64,000 bases of DNA from contig OY754329.1 of NCBI GenBank assembly GCA_963573305.1, positions 131,303,422-131,367,421 on the forward strand, read 5' to 3'. A program made the translations under genes and the position numbers. The notes below the pieces were generated by a model. The model had not been told where the DNA came from, did not search any database, and saw nothing but the letters and a program-made list of their open reading frames with translations. Positions 24,207 through 34,700 of this stretch are shown here, piece after piece. Position 1 is the first letter of the stretch. Every line of letters begins with the position of its first letter. Origin of the DNA: Pyrrhosoma nymphula (taxonomy: Eukaryota > Arthropoda > Insecta > Odonata > Coenagrionidae).

Positions 24207-24677
24207 GTGGCCAAAGCTCTAAGGGGTCCAGACAGTAACCATTGGCAGTTAGCCATGAAAGAGGAAATCAATAGGCACACTGGGATGGGTACCTGGGATG
24301 TCGTTCCCAGACCTACTTATAAAAATGTTGTAGGTTTGGCATGGAAGTTGAAAGTAAAGCTTAATAATGATGGTTCTGTTTGTTGTTATAAGGCCAGGCT
24401 TATAGCACAAGGTTTTTCCCAAAGGTTTGGTCAAGATTTTTATGAAACTTACTGCCCTGTAGTTAGAAAGAGAACTATTAGGCTAATGCTAGCTTTGTCT
24501 GTTGAGTTGGAACTGGAGGGAGACCACATTGACGTACTGTCCGCTTATTTAAACAGTAAGTTTCGTGAAGAATTGTTTATGGAGCAGCCAGAATGTTTTG
24601 TAATTGGTAGTAGAAGAAATACAGTATGTAAACTTTTGAAGTGTCTCTATGGGCTCAAGCACTCCAGTAGAGAATGA
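24207..24677 (+). pseudogene. copia reverse transcriptase, first part
   Basis: This open stretch of 156 residues contains WQLAMKEEINRHTGMGTWDV, YKARLIAQGFSQRFGQDFYE, PVVRKRTIRLMLALS, HIDVLSAYLNSKFREELFM and KLLKCLYGLKHSSRE. These are standard copia RVT_2 blocks, including the LDV(x)AYLN-type catalytic Asp (here IDVLSAYLN). It stops where about 20 codons are deleted. Confidence 0.83.
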
Positions 24678-25186
24678 CATGCAATGTCAACCCAACCACT
24701 TCAGACCCTTGCTTGTATTATTCTCCTCATGGCAAATTATTTGTTATTAAATATGTAGATGACTTTGGTGTGTGGGGTAAAAGACATGAGAGTGAGCAGT
24801 TTAAGTTAGAATTGTCAAAGAGAGTTGATATTCGTGATCTTGGTGAGTTATCAAATTTCATTGCTTGGAGAATTTGTGGACCATCTTCCAACATAATTAT
24901 TGCAGACCAACACCCCTATGTATGTCAAATCCTGCATGATTTTGAAATGAATGAAGCTAAGAGTGAGTTTAACCCTTCAAGTTATCAATTACTATCCGAA
25001 AATTCACATGGTGAAGTGAGTGATGAAGTTGCCAGTGAGAAAATGTACAGACATGCAATTGGTTGTCTATTATACATAGCCAACTCCACCCGCCCAGACA
25101 TTTGTTTTTCTGTAAGCTTCCCTAGCCAGTTTTGTAATGCTCCTAGTAGTAAGCACTGGGCTGCTGTTAAGATATTTGAAGGGTAG
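24674..25186 (+). pseudogene. copia reverse transcriptase, second part
   Basis: This picks up after the deletion with TTSDPCLYYSPHGKLFVIKY and the catalytic box YVDDFGVWG, then SKRVDIRDLGELSNFIAWRI and ACT-like RDLG, GCLLYIANSTRPDICFSVS. A shift at about 25180 moves the frame into the RNase H part. Confidence 0.82.
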
Positions 25187-25616
25187 TTCTGACTTGTCTA
25201 TTGTGTATACTAAATATGGAGCAAATGTGGAGGTGTATTGTGATGCTGATTTAGGAAATAACAAAGTAGACAGAAAGTCATTTAGTGGTACAATTATGAT
25301 GTTTGCTGGGGCTGCAATTCACTGGAGGTGTAAGAAACAAAACCTTAATGCACAGTCTACTATGGAGGCAGAGTACATCTCAATGGCTCGTGCTGTAAAT
25401 GAAGTGACATTTTGGAGAAGATTGTTTCATGATTTAATGTTGCCCTATTTCATTGATATTCCTAGCATTATAAAATGTGATAATGAGGGTGCAATTATTT
25501 TTTCCAGAGATGATGCCTCATCTGAGAGGTCTAAGCATATCGACATGAAATTTCATGTTGTAGGGACCATTTCAATAAGGGACTTGTTGACTTTAAACAT
25601 ATCCATTCCAGCCTAA
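25137..25616 (+). pseudogene. copia RNase H domain
   Basis: From about 25170 the frame reads LRYLKGSSDLSIVYTKYG, VEVYCDADLGNNKVDRKSFS, AQSTMEAEYISMARAVNEVT and IIKCDNEGAIIFS, with the DAD, E(A)E and DN catalytic positions of copia RNase H. It ends after a second frame change near 25590. The terminal HSSLNLADICTKPL block is in the adjacent frame. Confidence 0.82.
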
Positions 25617-25885
25617 ACTTAGCTGACATATGCACCAAACCTTTAAGTGACCCTAAAACCAAGGAAATTTGTTCCCTATTAGGATTAAGGGACCCACATT
25701 TTGACAAGTTTTAATGTTGATTTACTTTGTCAATTTTGCTGTGAATGAATTTTTCTGTTTAATGTGTTCACTTATGCAAATTGCATTTTTGTTGATTCTT
25801 CTTCTATGTGTAGTCTAGTGTGATTTTTGCATTCAACCTTTTACTCAGATACTGTTTTTCAGGAGTCGTCATTGTTGCCCGTATC

Positions 25886-26163
25886 AAGGGGAGGTGTTGC
25901 AAGGGAGTGCTACGGCAACAAAATTCTTGTTTTTATATCTCTAATTTAGCTCGTAATGAATTCTGATTTTTTGTTGCACTTTTGATTTTGGGCCTGCTTT
26001 TTTTTCTTTCTGCTTGTCAATGCAATGATTTGTAAGTCTCGTGTAGTCTGGATCTAACTGAAAAATAGTGAAGTCGTGCCAGAAAGAGTTTCCTCAGTTG
26101 ACCCTTCCATTTATCCTCGAAGCATAAAAATATCAACCAGATAGCAGAGTTACTCACTTAACA
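25886..26163 (+). repeat. copia polypurine tract and 3' LTR (end uncertain)
   Basis: AAGGGGAGG (25886-25894) is a polypurine tract that directly precedes TGTTG at 25895, the usual copia LTR start. The 3' boundary is not certain; the ACTTAACA ending at about 26163 is a candidate. No matching 5' LTR lies in the window. Confidence 0.5.
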
Positions 26164-26284
26164 TAACCTTTTCTCCCCAATATGTATATAGAAACAGCAC
26201 AATCTTATGCTTACTGTTCCATTACTCTTGAGACAGTGGTAGATGGGTGAGATTCCCACAGTCTATTTCCATGGTAACTTCAAT

Positions 26285-26420
26285 GTGACACCATTATGCG
26301 GATAAACATTTATCTGGCTCCTACCCTTTGACCTATCCAGCATTAAAATTGCTCCTGCCAGTCCAGCTCTAGGGGTCCTTGGAACATATAAGCCCTTCAT
26401 TCATATCAAGATTATAGACT
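26285..26420 (-). mobile_element. LINE 5' leader fragment
   Basis: GCTCCTGCCAGTCCAGCTCT, then AGGGGTCCTTGGAACATAT and AAGCCCTTC match the leader at 12190-12260 of the 9.6-12.3 kb LINE at roughly 80 percent. It is in the same orientation as that element, and no coding part follows. Confidence 0.5.
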
Positions 26421-26665
26421 ATGGAGGAGGTGCAATGGATGGATAGGGAGGTGAACAAAGAAGTGATTGGGATGGTTGATAAAGAGAGGAGATTGGTGGA
26501 GGAGATTAGGATAAGGCAGAGTAATTGGTTGAAATGGGCAATGTTGGGGAAAATGATGCTGAAGGCCACGGTAGAGGGGAAGATATTAGGTAAGTAGGGA
26601 AGGGAAAAAAGAGAGTGGGTTTTAGGGATGGAATGGAGTTAGGAGGTCATATTCCAAGCTGAAGA
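26420..26665 (+). mobile_element. decayed LINE C-terminal fragment
   Basis: The plus strand reads MDREVNKEVIGMVDKERRLV, EEIRIRQSNWLKWAMLGKMM and LKATVEGKILGK. It aligns with NEEVLDMVGEERKLVAEVRR in the 9.7-10.2 kb copy. It directly follows a leader fragment in the opposite orientation, so the two probably come from separate or rearranged copies. Confidence 0.65.
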
Positions 26666-27146
26666 ATGAAACCCTGTTACCAGATAGGGCCCTGAACTTG
26701 TAAACGTCTTGCAGATTTTTACTCACTTCCTTCTAAAACTAACTTTTATCAGTATCCAGTAACCAGATCGCCTATAATAATGCATGCAATTTTCTGTCTG
26801 ACTCTCCCACGATAATGAAACGCTCTTTTCATTTGATGAAAAAAATCCCTGCCCTCTGCAAAGTATCCCACTCATATAGCATATTTATCTTCTAACTGCA
26901 CTTTTTAAAAAATTGATACTTAAACCTAAACAGAGAGAAAAGAAGTTTAATTCTCCATAATGGATGAGCAAGTATTTACAGGAATCTTATGTGGCACAAG
27001 TCCTTTAAAAGCAAACATTTTAAATACCTTTTCACCAAGTGGATGTGCCGAATGTGGAAAACAAAAATTCACCACTCACCGATTATAATCCTGGAACCTT
27101 CCTCCGTCATCTCTTGAGACATCAAATTTCCTTGGCAGACTCATTC

Positions 27147-27290
27147 CAGTGGCGGCTCCAGACCAGCGGCTCTTGGGGTATGGAATACCCCCCAGGAAAT
27201 TGGTCAGGAAAAGTTCGTGGGTCTCCTACCGGAAATTCGTAACAATCTATCTGCAAAATGGTTGGGGGGGGGGTCATTGCCTCCTTCCTG
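27147..27290 (+). repeat. dispersed repeat, copy 1
   Basis: AGTGGCGGCTCCAGACCAG, TGGGGTATGGAATACC, CCGGAAATTCGTAACAA and GCAAAATGG match the reverse complement of 42990-43137. It includes a run of ten G. Non-coding; family not identified. Confidence 0.55.
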
Positions 27291-27696
27291 CCACACAGCC
27301 AGTTACTACAAAATCGTTTACCATTCCAGGCTCAAGGTGGAAAATACACCGAAAATATTTCTCTTCACAGTGGTAGCAAACCTTGGCGCCAGACACCTGC
27401 GCTGAGCGTGATGTCGAAAAGTAGCGGAGAGGAGAAGATAGCACAATGGCAGGAAACACTGCCAAGTTAATTGCACACAACCAAAGAGGGCAGGAAGGTG
27501 TCAGTATTGCGTTTCGCGACCATCATTACGATTCTAACGAGGCTGGATCAAAATACACTGATTTTTTTGCGACCCATCATGGAAGCCCACCTAAACAATT
27601 GGGTTCAGATCTAAAGGGAGCATTTTAATTGATGATAATGATAGATGATCACTTTGAAGTTGGTGACGAAAGTTTGCGAACTTGGGAACCCTAGTT

Positions 27697-28142
27697 GTTA
27701 AATGCACTGACCACCTCACTCCCCCGTTCCGAGCTAGTGAGTAGGCAATGAACCTCTCCACTGAAAAAAGTTCTCTGCGCAACTGTCACCATGTTCCTTT
27801 ACCAAAATACCGCAATTCGCTCGGCCGTCGCAGCTACTTCCAGCTATAGATATTCAATTCTGATAGCTTTCCTCTGAGCACATATACAACCTTGTCGGAT
27901 GCGTCACGGCCGGGTCTGTAGGTGACCACCAAGGTCGGGTGACCACCTTACTCCCCCGTGCCAAGCTAGTGAGTAGGAAATGAATATTTCACTGAAACAA
28001 ATCCTCTATGTAAATGCCACCATTTTTCTCTACCTACAACTAACTCGACCTCCGCAGCTACTTCCAGCAATGGATATGGAATTCTTATAGCTTTCCTAAG
28101 AGCACAAATACAACCTTGTTGGATGCGTCACGGCCGGGTCTG
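27697..28142 (+). repeat. two-copy tandem duplication
   Basis: Copies at 27702-27918 and 27944-28140 share GACCACCT(C/T)ACTCCCCCGT, AGCTAGTGAGTAGG, CGCAGCTACTTCCAGC and end with GGATGCGTCACGGCCGGGTC. Identity is about 80 percent with small indels. No gene was recognised inside; minus-strand open frames at the ends are not family-like. Confidence 0.7.
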
Positions 28143-28149
28143 AGCTGGG

Positions 28150-29190
28150 AATCGAGCCACCTGGAGCCACCTCTTGAAAAAATTCCTGGCGCCGCGCAGT
28201 GGACGATTGCGGACTTTCAAAATCCAGCGAAAAGGGGGGGAAGGTTGTTCATCGCGGAACCTTTCTAATTGCTTCCAACACAAGCGTTCACCCCTACCTG
28301 CCGGCCGATTTTGACTCGTGCTGCAATTAGACCTCAAGATAGGGGCCCAAATAAAGTCACGGCGATGGGTGATTTTAACCACTAGCCGACTGGCCTTGCG
28401 TTTAAGTTTGTTTATCGTAGTTGTTAGGTTCCCATGCCTCGCTCTCTGTCTTTGCCTCCACTTCTCGGCCCCTTCCATTTCCACCCATTTCTACCTCTCT
28501 TCCTTGCCTCGGAGGTCTGCGTCAGGGACTTTTGCGGGACCTGGCGCTCGGACCCTCGCCCAGTGCGCCCCTAACTGTCAGGGACATTGGTCGGCGGAGT
28601 TGAAGGGGGCGGTCTAATCGGGGCGGAGCGGTGACTTGTTTGGTTTTTCCTGGAGGCGACCGACAACTGGATTGGGGGGAGGGATATTCTGTAACTTTGC
28701 GGAGTCCACTAGCGAGCGAAGCGAGTGTGTCCTAGTGAAGTGTCATATAGCTGACTAAACGTCTTAAATATTGCCTCTGGTTATATACGGTGTTTAATTT
28801 TCTACGCGAAGTTTCGATTGCAAAAACAAAAGAAAAACGTTCACAACCCTATATCAACCTTGCCTGGCGGAATCCGCTTAATGGGGAGAGAATTGGATGG
28901 ACTGACGCCTTTGAAGATTCACGGTGAATTGGGCAACGCAAGAAATTACCGTGTGGTGTGCTTGGTGATGGGGAGGATGACTTGCTTCTCACGAGAGAAA
29001 GAGAATCTTGTTGTTTGGGAAGCGGGCAGAAGAGGAGAGTGAATAAAATGGGGGACGCGACTTTCCGTCGACGAATGCCAAGTTGCGTAAATAAAAGGAA
29101 CCACTTTTCCAGCGCCGTCAAAAATATTATGTGAACCCCGACATATTTTATACACACACCTAGGAATGTGTCGGAATCAACGATAGTCGT
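28150..29190. other. GC-rich block, possible promoter or first exon
   Basis: 28,300-28,700 is GC-rich with GC-box-like GGGGCGGAGC (28619-28628) and GGGGGCGG (28606-28613). Overlapping open frames on both strands show no domain. It could be a regulatory region or repeat; there is no direct evidence of transcription. Confidence 0.25.
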
Positions 29191-29204
29191 CGATAAAATT
29201 GATA

Positions 29205-29405
29205 ATAAGAACTAAGATATTACAATTTTCCACAGATAAAGTTTTAATCGACCCGGGTTTCGATGCACTGCATCATCACCTGATGATGATGCAGTGCATC
29301 GAAACCCGGGTCGATTAAAACTTTATCTGTGGAAAATTGTAATATCTTAGTTCTTATTATGTTCATATTCCACAACATCACGCCTGATTCCTCCCTTTTT
29401 GTGAG
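29205..29405. mobile_element. short palindromic PLE-derived insertion
   Basis: A 201-base insertion is flanked by a perfect 10-base direct repeat AAAATTGATA (29195-29204 and 29406-29415), read as a target-site duplication. The duplication overlaps the first bases of the palindrome. The bulk is a palindrome with 77-base arms (29202-29278 and 29284-29360) around CCTGA. The right end carries ATTCCACAACATCACGCCTG and CTCCCTTTTT, the same terminal sequence as the 2.5-5.0 kb PLE. No coding sequence is present, so movement must have relied on a PLE enzyme in trans. It lies about 1.8 kb downstream of the fw stop codon. Confidence 0.75.
29280..29312 (+). ncRNA. hammerhead-like ribozyme motif in palindromic insertion
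   Basis: CTGATGA (29280-29286), one extra T, helix II GATGC-AGT-GCATC, GAAA (29301-29304), CCCGG, and GTC ending at 29312. All core boxes are canonical except for the extra base. Helix III would be the palindrome ACCCGGGU with no loop. The other strand of the palindrome lacks the first C of CUGAUGA, so only the plus strand has a full motif. Confidence 0.65.
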
Positions 29406-29415
29406 AAAATTGATA

Positions 29416-31222
29416 GCGGATATTTATGTCATTCTCTTCGCCGTCGATTATCCTCGTTTCCATGACGCGTCGCGGAGGAATTTGAGGTTCTACAGAATGA
29501 GAGAGCAGTTTCGTGTGCGTTACATAGGCTGTCAGTGGTTCAAGAAACATTGGTTATCAACCGTGGAATACTTTATGCTTGTACATATGCCTTCGAACTT
29601 AACAGATATGTAAATGGTGCATATTATATGCCTAATATGCCATCGTATGGTTATGCCACACAAAGAAGATATTATTAAACGGTAGGTATTTTAAGTAGCC
29701 AAATCTTTTCCTCCAATCGGCCCAGCCTCTAGTTGTTCTGTATGTACAACATATAAGCCGTAGCTGAGGACAACTCTTCGTCTTCCAGGCCTAAATTCTC
29801 ATTATGCTTTCACAAAAGCTATTTGAAAAAATATTTTACCTAAAAATTATGTTATATTACAAATTAACATAAATAATATTATTACGGTAAAATAATTTAA
29901 AACTGAAGTTTTTCTTTAAAGAATTACCTTAAGTTAACATTATTTGGCCTCCCCATATGGCAATACCCCAGGCTTTCACTTGGGCTTCAACACACTCTTT
30001 TGGGGCAAAAGATGGCAATTTCCACTGTCAGGTGCTATTTATTTGGATAAACAAATTAACTGCCCAATTACACCACCATGAACCATTAAAATGAATCTTC
30101 AACTGTTATAATGTGATAAAGTTCAGCAATTTCAGTCATTAAAATGTTTAATGGGAAGCTCAATAACTTAAATAACTAGAATATTTTTCAAACTTTTATT
30201 CATTTACATGGGTGTAAAAATATTTTGATTTATACATTTTTCTTGGTCATTTTTAAGGTTTAAATTTCATAAAAATGAAAGCAATTTTTAACAATAAATA
30301 CATCATCTGCTGAAACATACCTATAATATTATATACCAAGGGCATTGCATGTGTTTTAATAAATAAGTTTACAATGAATTGGTTGAGCATCTGACTATAA
30401 AGAATTCATCTTTTCAGCCTCTCTCGTAGTCTTCATGTCTGATTTGGATTAAGACAGGAGAAACATTAGCATTATTCAGCAAATGGAGTTGTTATCTAGA
30501 ATGAAATTGAGTGAAGAAATTCATGAGGTTATGTAACAAAAAAGATGGCATTCTCATCAAGCTCATTTTAACGTTATCACTGAATGACCTCATGAAGGAC
30601 AAGGAGTGCATCAAAATGAGCTCAAGGGAATCATCATAAAATTTTCAGGAAGGGTCAATTAGCTTCATTCAATTTATAGTCGATGGAGACATTTGTCAAA
30701 TGCCAAATGAACCTGAGCAGCATTACAAGGCTTCATTAGTCAGTCGGCTTACCCATAACTCTTGATGGCTCTTTTAATGTGAGGATGGTGACAATAAATT
30801 ATAAAGAATTATTCATATGTTCATGAAGGAGAAATGAGGAATGTTTGTGTGAAGCCATCAAAAATAGCTCATTTTTTGCCCTCGCTATAAAGTTTTGGAA
30901 GCATTCAGCAGCAACATGGCCATACCAAATGATGGTTTCACAAATATTACAAGATACCTGGACTATATAAAACGATCAGCATCAATAAAAGAACCTCAAA
31001 TTGAAGTTCTCCACAAGAAACAGAGTTCAACAAATGTAAAGAGAAATTACAAGTCAGCCAGTATTAATGACAAAACAATAAAATTACTGACAACACTATC
31101 AAAACTCTCATCACATGTTAAAAAAATGCCACACATCCAGTTTTGGCCACATCCTATCGTTAAAAAAAAATCTTTTAGTCCATACACAAAATAATATTTT
31201 CCAATTATTTCAATGACTCATT
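29416..31222. other. downstream flank of fw, including probable 3' UTR
   Basis: AT-rich sequence without family-like open frames. The fw 3' UTR should begin at 31222 and run leftward. Confidence 0.5.
30195..30200 (-). other. candidate fw polyadenylation signal
   Basis: A minus-strand AATAAA lies about 1.0 kb past the fw stop codon. It is the first perfect hexamer I saw downstream. Use is unproven, because AT-rich sequence produces such hexamers by chance. Confidence 0.2.
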
Positions 31223-31700
31223 TCAAAATCTACTCCTCTGCTGCGACCTTGCAGCACCATTGCGACCTTGCCATTCGATTTCCCGGTCAACTGCATTTCC
31301 GATCGATCCGCTGCTACCTGACCTACGGTGCTGCTGTTGCTGTTGTGGCTGTCCTCCGTGGTGGTGATGGTGGTGGTGGTGATGCCTCTTCTTCTCCATC
31401 ACTTCGGCTTCCGAGTGGCGCTGCCTGTAACCGGGGTCATCCAAGGTTTCCTTCCTGCGCAGAGGAGGGTGGGGGTGCATGCCCTTCTCGTTTGGGCCCA
31501 GTCCTACCAAAACGGGTCTCCCCTTAGCACCAGCGGTTGCAGCCTGTGAAGATGACTCGTGTAGATTCTCCCAGGCTTGCTTGTAATAGCGACCCAAGCC
31601 TCCTTGACGACTCTCAGACCCAGAGGACGACTCATCAAAGGAGGCTACAGTGTGGCTATCTGGAGATGCACGATGGCGATAGTGTTGGGTTCCACGATTC
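31223..31700 (-). CDS. fw: fw terminal exon: cytoplasmic tail and stop
   Basis: The acceptor is GCTTTTACTGGTACAG. The exon encodes 158 residues and ends with TGA. The tail contains RASPDSHTVASFDESSSG and GLGRYYKQAWENLHESS, which I recognise as conserved Furrowed tail motifs and which are candidates for tyrosine and serine phosphorylation. A basic stretch follows with nine consecutive histidines (CAC/CAT mixed codons), GGQP and five glutamines. The repeat-like His/Gln part is probably variable between species. The exon is GC-rich compared with its flanks. The open frame runs from acceptor to stop without interruption. Confidence 0.87.
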
Positions 31701-34700
31701 CTGTACCAGTAAAAGCAATGTTTAGCACACTTGAAAAAGGAATCAAGTTATTCTCAGCAATACGTATACTACTGAAGAGCTTAAAATGAAGAAAAATCTG
31801 CAATGTATATGTTATCTAATTAAAATTAAAACTAATGGATTTAGCATTAAGCAGATACTTAATTATTTACTTATTTATACTTATTGATATTCATTTTCTC
31901 AATCCAATAATAGTTCAGATAATGACAAGGCCAACTATGTTTTATGAAAATGGACTTCCACAAAGTTACGCCAGAACGGATTGAATTAAATGGTAATTAT
32001 ATAGCGTCATTATACAATGTTAGCCACATGAAAAAATCTTGTTGCTCATTATCGCTAATGACAACCAAAATAAATAATTTTTTTTGATGAAATGCCAATT
32101 TTCCACTTTTTAAAATTTTATCCCAGTACGCAAGCATTTCAAAATTTTAAGCATCGGAAAGTATTATTGATTTTTTACATCATAAATAATGTGAAAATCA
32201 AGATGTTTTGAATAAGACTTTAAAAAAGGGGAAATGTTGAAATAAAAAAAACACTTTGGTGTACATTCTTACAGCGATAGAAGAAGGCTGATACATAATG
32301 AAGAGAAAAAAATTGAAAATGTATCTTTCAAATTGCAAGAATGAGTTTTTTCCGACATTAAAATGCAAGTAGGTAAATTCAAACAATGAATGGTTATGAA
32401 ATATATTGTCTTGAGCGAAGCCCCAATTTTGAAAGCGAAATTCATTCACTGGTAATTTGATAGGTCACCTTTTTCTATTAAACTGTCCTTCGAATATTTT
32501 TCTAAGATGATTTGAATTGTCTTAGTATCATGAAGTTTCATCAATAACACAAATTTGGTGCTGAACTTATTCCCATCAGCTTCACTTGCAGCAGTTCATA
32601 TCAATTTTAATAGGTAATACATAAAACACTATTAATGGAACAGAAAAAAATAAGCATTAAAGTTTTAAGTAAGCATAATTACTAATAATCAAAGTGTTAC
32701 TAAAATGCAGTAACAATAAAATTATCCAGAATAATTAGGCAATGGATTACATTTTGTTTATTATAAAATTTAGTGCTTTAATGCATTAATTTTATTATTA
32801 AATTCAGTTCTTAGTGATAGGCTTGTAGAAGGTAATTTAACCAGCCCCAATCAAAAAATCATTGGACATATTCAACAATTACATGCATGTAAGAATGATA
32901 AAGACACACAAGGATCGTGGTATGTTTATGCAAAATTAACTTTCAAACAAAAAAGAAAAAATATCAAGATAAAAGTGTTCATCAGAACAAGAAGAAGTTA
33001 GTCATTAACAAAACTGTACTCTAACATAAAACATGGAGTGTTCAAACAAATGTTTTTACATAGACACTACACCACACAGCAGAAATCAAGACATGAACTA
33101 AGTACTCTAAATGAATGCTTGATCACTTCAAAATATATTTCCCAAAAAACTTCATCACAGCCATTCATATCCATTTTGATACCATTCTTAGCCACAGAAA
33201 TAAAGGGAGATATAGGAGAATATAACCCTGCTCACTAGGAAAATTGCCTACCATTTGACTAGAGCGATGGATTTGAGAAATATCCTGCACGATTTCGATA
33301 GCAGCGTGAAAGATCATCCCTTCTGCCGACACGCTGGTCGGGGAAAGGCAAGGCCAAGAAAGTGTACCAACTCTGGTCTCGAAGGTGTCGGTGATGGTTG
33401 CGGTTGTGATGTAGAGGGGCCAGGGGGGGCAGGTTATGTGTTGACTCCTTTGTGCTGCAATGGGGAGAAGGGGATCCAAAAAGTAGCTTTTTTGCTTCGT
33501 AACTCTCTATGAATCCCAATCCCACGCAGTCAGGTAGGAACATTTAGTGGCCCACTTCAAGTAACTGATGACGTCACTGTCTTTGATTCCTCTAATTGTA
33601 AGTCAAAAAGGTTTCTTGACTCATCATTCTTTAGCAAAGAGACTGCTTTAAATTTGCTTAACTTCAACTGTATCGGTTAGGTAATTTGTCTAAAAAAAGT
33701 AATTTGCATCCAAGAGTTTTTCTGGAACTCAAGTTAATAAGGAAAATGTGATCCAAACAACATTAATAAAATCTGACCTGCATATCTCCCTGGCAAGTTC
33801 CGCTAGTAATGTTTTATTGATAAGCAAAAATAAATGACCATACAATTAAAAATAATGGCACTTGCATGGCATGGATAATTGGATCTTTCTCAATGCTTTG
33901 CTATTTTGACTGATTAGTGTGTATTACTAAGGCTTGATGTTACACAAAATATCATTTGTGCAACAGAAAAAAATATATTAGTTTCTCGGAAAAGATGATA
34001 AGATAAAAATACTTGTCAATTACACAACCACTAAGTTGTTCAATGGGTCAAGATTGCTAGCTTGATGCCAGGATGAGGAAGAAATGTCATGATAGTGACA
34101 ATAGTGATTTGAATAGTGATTTGAATGTGAAAAACTTTGAATGCAAAGAACATTTTTTTTTAATATCTCAATTATATTTGATATCTTCAATCACTTGAAA
34201 AGGCGTCCTTTTTTGCCTAAATTGTTCCTACATGTCTGCCCCTTAAATACATTTTATGACTAGATATGGACATTTTTGATGGAAGTAATTCCTAGTTAGT
34301 GGTTTTCAGTGCAGTTGTGGTCAGAAAATTTGAAATTGTGCAAGGGATTATGTTCTCTGTGCATTGGACTCCTTTTGTGCAGCTACTAAAGATTAGGTAC
34401 CTAAGCCAACGTCCTAAACATTATGGGTAGTATATATATACAAATATAAACTGGAGGGTCATTTCATAGCAATATATTTACATGTTTTAAACCCCAATCC
34501 TAAATGTCCTTAGAAACATTAAAGGACACTGATCAAATCAGTCGATTTTGCCTCCATGAGAAAGTGTACTGTCTAGTCCCCTACACCAAAAAAATAATCA
34601 TCTCTAAGAAGTCTAAAACGAGTTCACAATCTCACACTCTTTCCCGTGGAATATTTGCTAAAACTTGAAACCATAAAATTAAGGTGTTACATAATTGGTT

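Larger units (their letters stand above)
23629..25725 (+). mobile_element. Ty1/copia pol fragment
   Basis: The copia order is preserved. The integrase C-terminus is at 23629-23880 (LRVFGCQVWALNQEGSKL, CALLGYADGVQDGYRLW). Reverse transcriptase is at 24207-25186, and RNase H at 25170-25690, ending ADICTKPLSDPKTKEI and HFDKF. Gag, protease and most of integrase are missing. Stops interrupt 23.9-24.2 kb, about 20 codons are lost at 24.67 kb, and a frameshift lies at about 25.18 kb. It is a 5'-truncated dead copy, GC-poor like its surroundings. Confidence 0.85.

Noticed and set aside
27697..28142. CRISPR-like array
   Set aside because: Only two long diverged copies without spacers; the window is eukaryotic.
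33165..33543. Open frames on the minus strand as an additional fw cytoplasmic exon
   Set aside because: The membrane exon (ends with two bases) and the tail exon (starts with one) join in frame without it, and the translation has no recognisable motif. Kept only as a finding.
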